From assembly GCA_012727825.1 (NCBI GenBank), contig JAAYGH010000296.1:1-10461 (forward strand): DNA of 10,461 nucleotides. The letters run 5' to 3'. The notes beneath the pieces were generated by a model. It was not told the origin of the DNA. It did not search any database and saw nothing but the letters and a program-made list of their open reading frames with translations. The position numbers and the translations under genes were made by a program. Source of the DNA: Trueperella sp. (lineage in GTDB: Bacteria; Actinomycetota; Actinomycetes; Actinomycetales; Actinomycetaceae). How positions within the stretch are numbered: position 1 is the first letter of the stretch; the number at the start of each line of letters is the position of its first letter. Positions 1 through 7,088 of this stretch are shown here, piece after piece.

Positions 1-824
1 ATGACGGGCTTGCCCGGCACGTCAGCGCGGCCGTGGAAGATCGCACCTTCGGTGCTCGTCGGGTCCTCGAGGTTCTCGCGGGAGGTCGTCACAAAGACGT
101 CGCGGCCGTCCGCGCCGCCAAGCGTGACGGCGGTGACGAGCCGTGCCGGGATATCCCACTCGCCGAGGATCTCAGCAGCCGGCGAGTACAGGCGCACCTT
201 GCCCACACGATTCAGTGCCACCCACACATTGCCTTCCGAATCGACAGTCAGGCCGTCGGGGCTCGTGCCGGTGGCCTCGTGGAATTCACGGCGGTTGGTC
301 AGCTCTTCGTCGACGACGTCGAAGACGTCCGTGCGGCGCGTGCTCGTATCGTGGTAGTAGGCCTTGGTGCCGTCAGGGGAGAAATCGATACCGTTTGAGG
401 TTGAGACGGAATCCAGCACCGTGGTGACGTCGTGATCGCGGCTGATCTTATAAAGCTTGCCTGCACCCTCCTTGCGGGAGTACGACATCGATCCCGCGTA
501 GAGATTACCCCACGGGTCGGTGCCACCCTCGTTCATGCGGATGTCCGGATCGGTCCAGATCGGTTCGAGCGCCTGGACCTCGCCGAACGGCTCGCCTGAG
601 AGCCCAAGTCCGCGTTCGAGGCCCACCACGAATCCGCCAGATGCGCGAGGGCGCACGAACGCCGCGATGGGGGAGCCCACGTGCAGGCGGTCGATCTCGC
701 CGCTGTCGTTAAGTGTCAGGAGATCGCCTTCAAGCATGTCGACCCAACGCAGGCCTCCCCACTCCTTCGCCCATACAGGGCCTTCTGCGTGGTAGGCAAC
801 GGCATCGGTGATCTGTTCAAACAT
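1..824 (-). CDS. SMP-30/gluconolactonase/LRE family protein (3' end cut by window edge)
   Basis: The reading frame stays open from an ATG at 824 to the left edge, giving 274 residues, so only a short C-terminal piece is missing for this 280-300 residue family. It shows the six-bladed beta-propeller signatures: EGPVW near the N-terminus (Glu14), MNEGGTDPWGNLYAGSM (Asn98), SNGIDFSPDG (Asn144) and SPDGLTVD (Asp190). Glu14, Asn144 and Asp190 match the metal ligands of the family (human regucalcin Glu18, Asn154, Asp204), and Asn98 matches its substrate-contacting Asn103, so the site looks intact. Family members are usually divalent-metal-dependent sugar lactonases; the true substrate cannot be read from sequence. 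A strong ribosome binding site (GGAGGGG) precedes the ATG. The gene lies 44 nt downstream of a small membrane protein and is probably the last or a late gene of the glpABC operon. A GATAAT-like box (848-853) could give it an extra internal promoter, but no good -35 is seen. There is no signal peptide, so it should be cytoplasmic. Confidence 0.9.
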   Translation of the reverse strand, partial: MFEQITDAVAYHAEGPVWAKEWGGLRWVDMLEGDLLTLNDSGEIDRLHVGSPIAAFVRPRASGGFVVGLERGLGLSGEPFGEVQALEPIWTDPDIRMNEGGTDPWGNLYAGSMSYSRKEGAGKLYKISRDHDVTTVLDSVSTSNGIDFSPDGTKAYYHDTSTRRTDVFDVVDEELTNRREFHEATGTSPDGLTVDSEGNVWVALNRVGKVRLYSPAAEILGEWDIPARLVTAVTLGGADGRDVFVTTSRENLEDPTSTEGAIFHGRADVPGKPV

Positions 825-868
825 GGTTGAGCCCCTCCGCTGTAGCTATTATCGCCCTTAATTTCTTA

Positions 869-1162
869 TTAAATGAACACGCGCGTGAAGAGTATCAGAC
901 CGGCTAACAGCACGACGGCACTGATGACGGAAAACGCGATAAGTCGGTTGCGTCCGTCCTCCCGCACCTCAACTTCCGGTACGACGAACGTGATAAACAG
1001 CGTCAAGATACCCATGTTGATGGCAGAACGCGTGGCTTCAGACCGCTGGATAGACAACGCCTCAAAAAGGTTTCGCCCATCAGTCAGCCCGGGCGCGAGA
1101 GCAAGTGCCACGGCAAGGAGTGTGAATCCGACTCCCATGCCGAAAATTTTCAGTCTGCTCAT
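869..1162 (-). CDS. small three-helix membrane protein of unknown function, glp operon
   Basis: A 97-residue protein of unrecognised function. I chose the ATG at 1162 over an in-frame TTG at 1168 because GGAG sits 7 nt before the ATG but would almost touch the TTG. Three hydrophobic stretches are visible, at about residues 6-24, 46-62 and 73-93. A polar loop (GLTDGRNLFEALSIQRSEATR) separates the first two and a charged loop (PEVEVREDGRNR) the last two. There is no signal-peptide cleavage pattern and there are no cysteines or conserved histidines, so haem or Fe-S binding is unlikely. The helix-loop-helix layout and size recall DUF1634-type small membrane proteins, but only weakly. It starts 18 nt after the glpC stop on the same strand, so it is very likely co-transcribed with glpABC. 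By position it could help hold the soluble GlpAB dimer or GlpC at the membrane; this is inference only. Confidence 0.75.
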   Translation of the reverse strand: MSRLKIFGMGVGFTLLAVALALAPGLTDGRNLFEALSIQRSEATRSAINMGILTLFITFVVPEVEVREDGRNRLIAFSVISAVVLLAGLILFTRVFI

Positions 1163-1180
1163 GGTCAATCTCCAGCGAAC

Positions 1181-2422
1181 CTACCTAGCTAGCCCAAGCG
1201 ATCGGTGCACGATCTCGACCGGGTGAACGGTCGTGGCGCCCGTGCCCTTGCGGATCTGCCAGCGGCAGGTATCCGTCTCGCACGCGGCGAGCTTGGGGTT
1301 GGTGCGCTTGATCATGTCGAACAGTGGCTTACCCACAGCCTGAGCAACGTCGTACTTTTCCTTCTTCAGACCGTACGTGCCGGCAATGCCACAGCACGGT
1401 TCGCCAGACTCCGCCACGGTCACACCCGGAATGGACTCCATGACCTTAATGGCCGGCTTGCCGATTCCCTGGCTCTTCACCTGGCATGGTTGATGGTACG
1501 GAATCGTAATATTCCACGGTTGCAGATCTTCGACAGGGAATTCGCCCTCGTCGATCAACTCTGCCAAGAACTCCGAAAGTTCGATCGTGCGGGAGCCAAC
1601 GTCGAGCAACTCCGGATCGTCGAGCCCCATGATCTCGTGCGCTTCGTGGCGGACCATGCCGGCACACGAACCAGACGACGCGACGATCGTGAGATCCTTG
1701 CCAGCAGCATTGAGCTGCTTAACCAGCTGACGAACCTTCTTAGCCGCCCGCCCAAACAGCCCATTTGACTGATGCGCAAGACCGCAACATCCCTGCTTGG
1801 GTGCGAGCACCTCGTAGCCGATGTGTTCCAGCACCTGAACGGCAGCCTTTGACGTGGCCGTTTCGAAATAACCGCCCGCACACCCATGGAAGAACACGAT
1901 CGGTCCCTTGGGGAACGGACCCGTGCGGGTCTTTTCGTGGTCCTTGAACCAGGACATGAACGTCTTTGGCTGGGCGGTCGGCATTGGCGCATCTCGGTGG
2001 ATGCCAATAACCTTTTCGACCACGACTCGCACCGGCCTCGCTGCCAGAGCAACATTCGCGATCGGAGCAAACGGGGTCATGAGCTTGCCTTCGAGTTCCG
2101 TCTCGGGCATGAGGCGGTCGCGGAGCGGCATGTTGTCCGCTTTCATCACGGCACGCGCCTGCGAGTTGATCTCGGCGATCTTCACGCCCTGCGGGCAGAC
2201 CGTCGTACAGATCGAACAGCTCGAACAGTAGTCGAGCGATACATCGACGGACGCACCGGCGCGGAACCGTTCGGCCTGGGGGCCCACCCATTTCGGACCG
2301 CTAAACAGCGGAGTCGCACGTGCGACGGGGCATGCGGTTTCGCAGATCGTACACTTCACGCACGCATCCAGCGACGCGCGGGCAAGTGAGGCTTTGGCGT
2401 GTTCGAGTGGATTGACAGTCAT
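1181..2422 (-). CDS. glpC: anaerobic glycerol-3-phosphate dehydrogenase subunit C (Fe-S electron transfer subunit)
   Basis: A 413-residue protein matching GlpC in length (E. coli is about 396) and architecture. Two ferredoxin-type [4Fe-4S] motifs lie at Cys21/24/27/31 and Cys66/69/72/76. Two cysteine-rich CCG domains follow: the first ends in CCGLAHQ around residue 212 and the second in CCGIAGTYG around residue 343. CCG domains are shared with heterodisulfide reductase HdrB and GlcF-like proteins. GlpC takes electrons from the GlpAB catalytic dimer and delivers them to menaquinone at the inner face of the membrane. No true transmembrane helix is visible, in line with a peripheral or amphipathic attachment. 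The ATG lies only 2 nt after the glpB stop, with an AAGGA ribosome binding site inside the end of glpB, so translation is probably coupled. It is followed after 18 nt by a small membrane protein gene. Confidence 0.95.
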   Translation of the reverse strand: MTVNPLEHAKASLARASLDACVKCTICETACPVARATPLFSGPKWVGPQAERFRAGASVDVSLDYCSSCSICTTVCPQGVKIAEINSQARAVMKADNMPLRDRLMPETELEGKLMTPFAPIANVALAARPVRVVVEKVIGIHRDAPMPTAQPKTFMSWFKDHEKTRTGPFPKGPIVFFHGCAGGYFETATSKAAVQVLEHIGYEVLAPKQGCCGLAHQSNGLFGRAAKKVRQLVKQLNAAGKDLTIVASSGSCAGMVRHEAHEIMGLDDPELLDVGSRTIELSEFLAELIDEGEFPVEDLQPWNITIPYHQPCQVKSQGIGKPAIKVMESIPGVTVAESGEPCCGIAGTYGLKKEKYDVAQAVGKPLFDMIKRTNPKLAACETDTCRWQIRKGTGATTVHPVEIVHRSLGLAR

Positions 2423-2424
2423 CG

Positions 2425-3690
2425 TTAGTCCTTCTTCCTCAGCGCACGAGTGGCGGCAACCGCGGATCCTAGCGCGATGCCCTCACCTGACTTCTCGCTC
2501 CACGCGCGTGCGCCACCAAGGAGTGATCCCACGCAGTGGAGGTTGTCATAGACGGGCGTGCCGTCAGCGAGCGGCAGCATCGCGCCATTCACCTTGACCC
2601 CGCATCCGAATATATCTTTATCGTCGACGACGACCTCTCCAGTCACCGTCTTTGCTTGTTCATCCTCCGGGTCCATGAAGATGAGGGGTAAGTCGAAGAC
2701 GCGCTCGCGGATATTTCCGTACGAGTCTCGTTCGATAGTGCCCGATTCGAGGCCGCCACCTGCGTAGACGACGGCGTCGACCTTTTCGGTCGTGACTCGG
2801 CCGGCGCGTTGCACCTTGAGCGTCGTAATTCGCGAACCGTCAGATTCGAAGCCAATCACCTGCGCGTTCAGACTGATATCCACACGCATCCTGCGCGTCT
2901 GGTTCGTCAGCAGGTCATTGATACGACGGCCGGGAATCGACGGCGGGGGGACCGGCACTTCGCCGACTGGCACGCCGAGGCCGGAGGCGATTTCGTCATA
3001 CGCATCCGTGGAAAATCCGAGGATGGCAGGCAACAAGATCGTCTCGTCTGGCTGAACCAGTGAGCGCAACTCACCAAGCAGAGCATCGCGTGTTTTAGGA
3101 CCATCGAGGCCAGCGGTGCCATCTAGTGCACGTGCGAAAGTCGTGCCCGTGGAGTCCGCCTCTGGTTTACGCGCCTGTAGGTTGACCGTCACCGATCGCG
3201 CCTCAACGTTTGCCAGTGGCGTCCGTGCCAGATTGTCGGCAATGAACTGGGCCGGAAAATCTCGGAACTGCTTGATTCCCACAACAAGGTACTTCTTGCC
3301 GTCTTCCACGAGTGCCGGCGTCATGGTATTTTGCACGACCGCCGTGGGGCGAACCGCTCCAATCGCCGTCGGGATGAGCACATTGGTACCGGGATTCTCA
3401 GCGAACAGACCCGTGGTCTCCCTCAGCCAATCGACTCCCGCGCGGACGGCGTCTTTCCCAATTACCGCGTACGGGTGTTCTGGCTGCTCAGAAGCGAGCT
3501 GGTCAATTGCCTCGTACGGTTTGTCGATTGGCCTACCGTTGTTGTGCCATCCGTATACGTCCAATGTGCCACTGGATAGCCCAAGGCCACCAATACCGCG
3601 TGTCACGATGTCAACGTTGTGGCCGTCTTCGCGCAACATGAGCGCGGTGGCCAATCCTGCCAAACCCGCTCCGATGACTACGATTCGCAT
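2425..3690 (-). CDS. glpB: anaerobic glycerol-3-phosphate dehydrogenase subunit B
   Basis: A 421-residue flavoprotein, almost the same length as E. coli GlpB (419). The N-terminus has a Rossmann dinucleotide-binding motif, VVIGAGLAGLA (Gly7, Gly9, Gly12), followed by the GlpB-typical GTLDVYGW segment near residues 41-48. GlpB pairs with GlpA to form the soluble catalytic dimer of the anaerobic sn-glycerol-3-phosphate:quinone oxidoreductase; family knowledge assigns it FMN or FAD binding and electron relay to GlpC. The C-terminal part contains the second nucleotide-binding half, with YAGGGLESGT and the end motif GSLLGGARAWSEKSGEGIALGSA. The ATG overlaps the glpA stop by one base (TAATG) and has a strong AAGGAGG site 7 nt upstream, so it is likely translated both by coupling and on its own. 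No frameshift or missing motif is seen. Confidence 0.94.
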   Translation of the reverse strand: MRIVVIGAGLAGLATALMLREDGHNVDIVTRGIGGLGLSSGTLDVYGWHNNGRPIDKPYEAIDQLASEQPEHPYAVIGKDAVRAGVDWLRETTGLFAENPGTNVLIPTAIGAVRPTAVVQNTMTPALVEDGKKYLVVGIKQFRDFPAQFIADNLARTPLANVEARSVTVNLQARKPEADSTGTTFARALDGTAGLDGPKTRDALLGELRSLVQPDETILLPAILGFSTDAYDEIASGLGVPVGEVPVPPPSIPGRRINDLLTNQTRRMRVDISLNAQVIGFESDGSRITTLKVQRAGRVTTEKVDAVVYAGGGLESGTIERDSYGNIRERVFDLPLIFMDPEDEQAKTVTGEVVVDDKDIFGCGVKVNGAMLPLADGTPVYDNLHCVGSLLGGARAWSEKSGEGIALGSAVAATRALRKKD

Positions 3691-5351
3691 TATTCGTCCT
3701 CCTTCACAGGTGCCTGCACCGGGCGTCCATGTAGCAGCTCAAGATCGCCGGTGGCGACGAGCGATGCCTTGGACGGGGAGGGCAGATGGTCAATGTCTAG
3801 ATTGCCGGCGAGGATCCATTTATTTAGCATCGCCTCGCGTAGCTGTTCGCCGTACATGAGCGATTCGAGGCCCGAGTAACGGTTCTTGGCGAAGAGCCTA
3901 AGCATCGACGACGTGCGGTCGGCGTTGACCGCCGGGTCCGAGATCGTTTTTGCCGTTTTCTCGTGCATGATGCCCGCGGCTCGCATTCCACAAAATGTGC
4001 CTTGGCAGGGGCCCATACCGAGCCGGGTGCGGCGGCGGACGTCGTCGAGATTCGCCTCTGGCTGCTTGTCGAATTCCTTCTCGATGGTAGAGCGGTGGAG
4101 GAGCTCGCACTCGCAAATGATGGGATCGTCGAAACGCTCTGCCTCAGCTTCCTTGAGGCGGTCCGTGACCTTGTGCGTTTGCGGAGAGCGCGGGGGAACT
4201 GCCTCGTCCGCCGTCGTGCACTCAACGAACTCGTCCATCTGATTGAGTAGCGCATCCACGGTGTTCTTCGCCATCAGGCGATACGTGGTGAGCTTGCCAC
4301 CGGCGATGGTGAAGAATCCCTTGATGCCGTCGCGGGTCGAGTGGTCGATAATCGACATGCCACGTGACATGTGGCGGGTGTCCGACGCATCCACGCGCGA
4401 ATCCAACACGAGAGGCCTCGCGCCCGCCCACGCGTGCACCGCGCGAGCCTTGCGGAAGCCGGGGATCAGATCTTCGCCCGAGTCCAGCATCGCCTGAACT
4501 TCGGAGGTCTTGATCTCGAGGAAGTCGGGATCCTCGGCGCGCTGATCGGTAGTACCAATGATCGACACGGTGTGTGCCGGGACGATGATGTCGCCATCTG
4601 CTGGGTGAATACAGCGGTTGACCACCATGTTCACCAGGCGGTGATTCATCGCGATCATGACGCCGCGGCCAGGGACCACGTCCACGCCGTGAGCGCCCGC
4701 CATCTTTGCGATCTGGCCGGCCCACGGGCCGCCCGCGTTAATGGCGGCGCGGCAGTTGATCCGCACCTCTTCGCCGGTCTTTTCGTTGGTACAGACGACC
4801 TGAGAAACTTGGCCGTCCTCATTCTCAATCTTCGTGACGCGGTGGTACGTGAGCGTGCGTCCGCCGTATTCGCGGGCGGATTCCACGCAGCCCCAGACCA
4901 TACCCCAGCCGTCAACCGAACCGTCCTCCACTTGGAAGGCCCGCTGGATGCCCGGGTTCAGGCGAGGCTCGAGGGTGAGCGCTTCCTTGATCGACAGTTC
5001 GTGTGCTGGGACCCGGGTCTCGTTCGCTGCGGCGAGGAAGCGAGTGGCGTATTCGGGATCGTCGTTGGGGCCGACGACGAACAGTCCGCCAGTCTCCTCG
5101 ACAGAATCAGCATGGATACGGCGCAAAATGGCGTTTTCTTCAGCACACTCGGTTGCCGAGTATGGATCCGAAATAACGTAGCGACCGCCCGAGTGCAGGA
5201 GGCCGTGGAACCGACCGGAGGTTCCTTGCGCCAAGTCAGCGCGCTCTACCATCACGGCATCAAAGCCACGCATGGCGAGGTCTCGAAGGACACCCGCTCC
5301 CGTGGCTCCGCCACCTATAACAACAACATCGGTGTTTAAAGTTTTCATCAT
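3690..5351 (-). CDS. glpA: anaerobic glycerol-3-phosphate dehydrogenase subunit A (catalytic, FAD)
   Basis: A 553-residue protein (E. coli GlpA is 542). The N-terminal FAD motif is VVIGGGATGAG (Gly13, Gly15, Gly18), followed by GTSGRFHGLLHSGGRY, the hallmark of the GlpA/GlpD family. The middle is the DAO-type oxidoreductase fold. The C-terminal region carries a BFD-like [2Fe-2S] domain with Cys413-x-Cys415 and Cys449-x4-Cys454 (GPCQGTFC), which separates GlpA from the aerobic GlpD. It oxidises sn-glycerol-3-phosphate to dihydroxyacetone phosphate in the cytoplasm as part of GlpABC. Two adjacent ATGs can start it: 5351 and 5348. The GGAAG site is very close to the first and about 4 nt from the second, so 5348 may be the real start; the difference is one residue. 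It is the first gene of the operon and faces the SorC-type regulator across a 171-bp promoter region. Confidence 0.96.
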   Translation of the reverse strand: MMKTLNTDVVVIGGGATGAGVLRDLAMRGFDAVMVERADLAQGTSGRFHGLLHSGGRYVISDPYSATECAEENAILRRIHADSVEETGGLFVVGPNDDPEYATRFLAAANETRVPAHELSIKEALTLEPRLNPGIQRAFQVEDGSVDGWGMVWGCVESAREYGGRTLTYHRVTKIENEDGQVSQVVCTNEKTGEEVRINCRAAINAGGPWAGQIAKMAGAHGVDVVPGRGVMIAMNHRLVNMVVNRCIHPADGDIIVPAHTVSIIGTTDQRAEDPDFLEIKTSEVQAMLDSGEDLIPGFRKARAVHAWAGARPLVLDSRVDASDTRHMSRGMSIIDHSTRDGIKGFFTIAGGKLTTYRLMAKNTVDALLNQMDEFVECTTADEAVPPRSPQTHKVTDRLKEAEAERFDDPIICECELLHRSTIEKEFDKQPEANLDDVRRRTRLGMGPCQGTFCGMRAAGIMHEKTAKTISDPAVNADRTSSMLRLFAKNRYSGLESLMYGEQLREAMLNKWILAGNLDIDHLPSPSKASLVATGDLELLHGRPVQAPVKEDE

Positions 5352-5396
5352 TCTTCCGATTTCTTAGCGGAACATTCCCCTCCAATGTACGGCGTT

Positions 5397-5408
5397 GTGA
5401 CAGGTCAC
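5397..5408. repeat. inverted repeat beside the glpA core promoter (candidate operator)
   Basis: GTGAC-AG-GTCAC, with perfect 5-bp arms. It lies just upstream of the putative glpA -10 box and would overlap its -35/spacer region, where a repressor could block transcription. It resembles CRP/GlxR half-sites (TGTGA...TCAC), but the spacer is two bases too short for that family's 16-bp site. The bound protein is unknown; the SorC-type neighbour is one candidate. Confidence 0.4.
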
Positions 5409-5446
5409 GGGGCGAAACTGACGAAGAGGAGGAAAAATTGCTCAAC

Positions 5447-5463
5447 CGTGCACTCTCGTGCAC
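5447..5463. repeat. CGTGCAC pair spaced one helical turn apart
   Basis: CGTGCAC occurs at 5447-5453 and again at 5457-5463, exactly 10 bp apart. Because GTGCAC is self-complementary, the same bases also form a 16-bp dyad (5448-5463). It is centred between the two divergent promoters. One-turn spacing suits binding by an oligomeric regulator on one face of DNA. Function is inferred from position only. Confidence 0.4.
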
Positions 5464-5468
5464 GCAAC

Positions 5469-5484
5469 CTGAAATCGTTTTCAG
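5469..5484. repeat. inverted repeat over the regulator's -35 region (candidate autoregulatory operator)
   Basis: CTGAAA-TCGT-TTTCAG, perfect 6-bp arms around a 4-bp centre. The left arm is the best -35 candidate for the SorC-type gene, so a bound repressor would compete with RNA polymerase. This suggests autoregulation, which is common in the SorC family, but no experimental motif is available to compare. Confidence 0.45.
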
Positions 5485-5522
5485 ATTGTGTGTAAAATCC
5501 TATCAAGCCAATAGGAGAAAGG

Positions 5523-6518
5523 GTGGACATGAATCGTCAAGATCGGGCACAGGCCGCCTACGAGGCAGCTGTGATGCACTTTGTGCAGGGCGAAACGATG
5601 GAGTCCATCGCTCGCCGACTATCGGTATCACGCTCCACTGTCTCGCGCCTCATTTCCGAGGCGAAAGATACCGGGCTCGTGCAAGTGGCCATCCATCCGC
5701 CGCAGGCTGCCGCGTCCGAACTCCAAAACACGATCGGCGAGATGTTCAATGTCGGCGTGAAGGTCGTGCCCGTCCCATTTGGTGTCAATGAGGCCCGGCG
5801 ACTCAACGCCGTCGCGCAGGTCGCCGCCATCACCGTCTCGAATCTCATGAAACCCGATACGGTCATTGGTGTCGCATGGGGCAACACGATCGCCTCACTT
5901 GTCGACCACCTCGTTCCCCGCCCGGCTCGCGGCTCGATTGCCGTCCAACTGAACGGCGCCGCCAATGCGTCGACGACGGGGATTCCGTACGCAGGCTCCC
6001 TCATGGAGCAATTTGGCAAGTCGTTCGGTTCGGCGGTCCAGCATTTCTCCGTTCCAGCATTCTTTGATTTCGCTGAAACGCGCGATGCACTATGGCGCGA
6101 GCGGTCCATCAGTGCCGTCCGAGCAATCCAGCAAAAAGCCGATATCGCGTTGTTTGGCATCGGATCGATGACATCGAAGAGCCCGTCACTCGTCTATTCC
6201 GGTGGTTACCTCAGTTTTGATGAAATCCGCGAACTTCGCGAGGACGGCGTGGTTGGCGACATCTGCACCGTCCTTCTTCGCGGTGACGGCTCGTGGGAAG
6301 ATCTTGAGATCAACTCCCGCGCCTCGGGACCCACGCCAACAGACCTGCAAAGAATTCCGCAGCGCATCGGCGTCGTGTCGGGCACTGACAAGATAGCTGC
6401 GACCGTGGCGGCACTGCGCGCCGGCGTGATCACCGACCTCGTCATCGACGAAGATTCCGCCGAACTCCTGCACGCCTTTGTTCAGCGGTCATCTAACTAT
6501 CCGCTGGAGAACTCGTGA
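5523..6518 (+). CDS. SorC-family (sugar-binding) transcriptional regulator
   Basis: A 331-residue protein with the two-part SorC/DeoR-like layout. Residues about 9-50 form a helix-turn-helix (GETMESIARRLSVSRSTVSR), and the rest is a phosphosugar-binding domain of the NagB/CggR type, with GVAWGNTIASLVDHL (about 116-130), FGIGSM (about 211-216) and a C-terminal ALRAGVITDLVIDEDSA. Such proteins bind DNA as oligomers and release it on binding a phosphorylated sugar or triose. Two starts are possible: GTG at 5523, with AGGAG 5 nt upstream, and ATG at 5529. I prefer the GTG by spacing. It is divergent from glpABC and is the likely regulator of that operon, so DHAP, glycerol-3-phosphate or a related phosphate is a reasonable guess for the effector. 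E. coli uses the DeoR-type GlpR here, so the regulator type is different. Its stop overlaps the next gene's start. Confidence 0.93.
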   Translation: MDMNRQDRAQAAYEAAVMHFVQGETMESIARRLSVSRSTVSRLISEAKDTGLVQVAIHPPQAAASELQNTIGEMFNVGVKVVPVPFGVNEARRLNAVAQVAAITVSNLMKPDTVIGVAWGNTIASLVDHLVPRPARGSIAVQLNGAANASTTGIPYAGSLMEQFGKSFGSAVQHFSVPAFFDFAETRDALWRERSISAVRAIQQKADIALFGIGSMTSKSPSLVYSGGYLSFDEIRELREDGVVGDICTVLLRGDGSWEDLEINSRASGPTPTDLQRIPQRIGVVSGTDKIAATVAALRAGVITDLVIDEDSAELLHAFVQRSSNYPLENS

Positions 6519-7003
6519 TTCGTTCAGCCCGGGCGAGTGACGCCCGCGCCATTGCCGAACTCGTGCGGCCCTATGTGCGCCGGCGCATCCTCGTGCCCAA
6601 GGAACTCATTGACTACTTTGAAGACATCCAAGAATTTGTGATCGTCGAGATCGACGGCGAGGTGGTCGGTTGCGGCGCTCTTCACGTGTTTTGGGAGGAC
6701 ATCGGCGAAATTCGAACGCTCGCCGTCAAGGAACAACTGATAGGTCGGGGCATCGGCAAGGCCATCGTGGTCGAGCTTGAACGCCGCGCTCGCGAACTTG
6801 GCCTGCTCCGCCTTTTCTGCCTCACGTTCGAAATCGACTTCTTCGAAAGTCTTGGCTACATGCAAATCGACGGCACGCCCGTCGGGATTGACGTCTACCA
6901 GCAAATTTTACGTTCGCACGACGACGGCACGGCTGAATTTCTCGACCTCGCGCGCGCCAAACCCAATACGCTTGGAAATTACCGCTTGCTCAAGGCCCTG
7001 TAG
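6515..7003 (+). CDS. argA: amino-acid N-acetyltransferase, GNAT-type N-acetylglutamate synthase
   Basis: A 162-residue single-domain GNAT protein. It has VVGCGALHVFWEDIGEIRTLAV (core strands), the acetyl-CoA loop QLIGRGIG (Gln74-x-x-Gly77-x-Gly79), LTFEIDFFESLGY, and the C-terminal signature EFLDLARAKPNTLGNYRLL. From memory these match, block by block, the short M. tuberculosis ArgA (Rv2747), which makes N-acetyl-L-glutamate from acetyl-CoA and glutamate (or glutamine) as the first step of arginine synthesis. It lacks the amino-acid-kinase domain of classical E. coli ArgA, as expected for the short type. The GTG start overlaps the regulator's TGA (GTGA), so translation is probably coupled; no separate promoter is seen. 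Linkage to a carbon-source regulator rather than to other arg genes is unusual. A relaxed-specificity GNAT cannot be excluded. Confidence 0.9.
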   Translation: MIRSARASDARAIAELVRPYVRRRILVPKELIDYFEDIQEFVIVEIDGEVVGCGALHVFWEDIGEIRTLAVKEQLIGRGIGKAIVVELERRARELGLLRLFCLTFEIDFFESLGYMQIDGTPVGIDVYQQILRSHDDGTAEFLDLARAKPNTLGNYRLLKAL

Positions 7004-7014
7004 AACGAAAACAG

Positions 7015-7034
7015 CGGCCCCGCGGCGGGTGCCG
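7015..7034. terminator. weak GC-rich hairpin in the convergent argA / membrane-gene gap
   Basis: In the 85-bp gap between two converging genes (7004-7088) a bulged stem can form: CGGC pairs with GCCG and CCCG with CGGG around a CGG loop. It is followed by only a short T-run (CTTT), so it is a poor intrinsic terminator by E. coli rules, though GC-rich hairpins without U-tracts are often proposed in actinobacteria. No gene or other element is seen in the rest of the gap. Confidence 0.3.
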
Positions 7035-7088
7035 ATGCTTTAACGCGGGCAGTGATCATAGGGCACGGCTATGTGACTGGCCTGAGCG

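Larger units (their letters stand above)
5352..5522. promoter_or_regulatory. divergent promoter region between glpA and the SorC-type regulator
   Basis: This 171-bp stretch has no coding potential and separates two divergent start codons, so it must hold both promoters. For the regulator (plus strand) a -10 TAAAAT lies at 5493-5498, with CTGAAA at 5469-5474 as a partial -35 (18-bp spacer). For glpA (minus strand) TACATT (5384-5389) fits the loose actinobacterial TAnnnT -10; no clear -35 was found. Three symmetric elements sit here: GTGACAGGTCAC at 5397-5408, a CGTGCAC pair at 5447-5463, and CTGAAATCGTTTTCAG at 5469-5484. They are listed separately. Promoter calls are by eye and the regulatory roles are inferred from position. 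Confidence 0.6.

Noticed and set aside
858..872. AT-rich inverted repeat TTAAT-N5-ATTAA at the end of the small membrane gene
   Set aside because: It is weak, overlaps the stop codon, and has no GC stem; it probably reflects local AT-richness and not a terminator.
1163..1168. TTG start giving a 99-residue version of the small membrane protein
   Set aside because: The GGAG site is too close to the TTG and well spaced from the ATG at 1162.
3116..3859. A 247-codon plus-strand frame opposite glpB and the end of glpA
   Set aside because: It spans the junction of two real genes on the other strand, is Ser/Arg/Pro-rich and has no domain signature.
4371..5339. A 322-codon plus-strand frame opposite glpA
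   Set aside because: It is antisense to a clearly conserved gene, rich in His, Arg and Asp, with no recognisable domain; typical shadow frame of GC-rich DNA.
5396..5409. A CRP/GlxR-type binding site upstream of glpA
   Set aside because: The halves TGTGA and TCAC are present, but with a 4-bp spacer rather than 6, so it does not fit the known 16-bp site.
5558..6160. A 200-codon minus-strand frame opposite the SorC-type regulator
   Set aside because: It mirrors codons of a well-supported gene and shows no motif.
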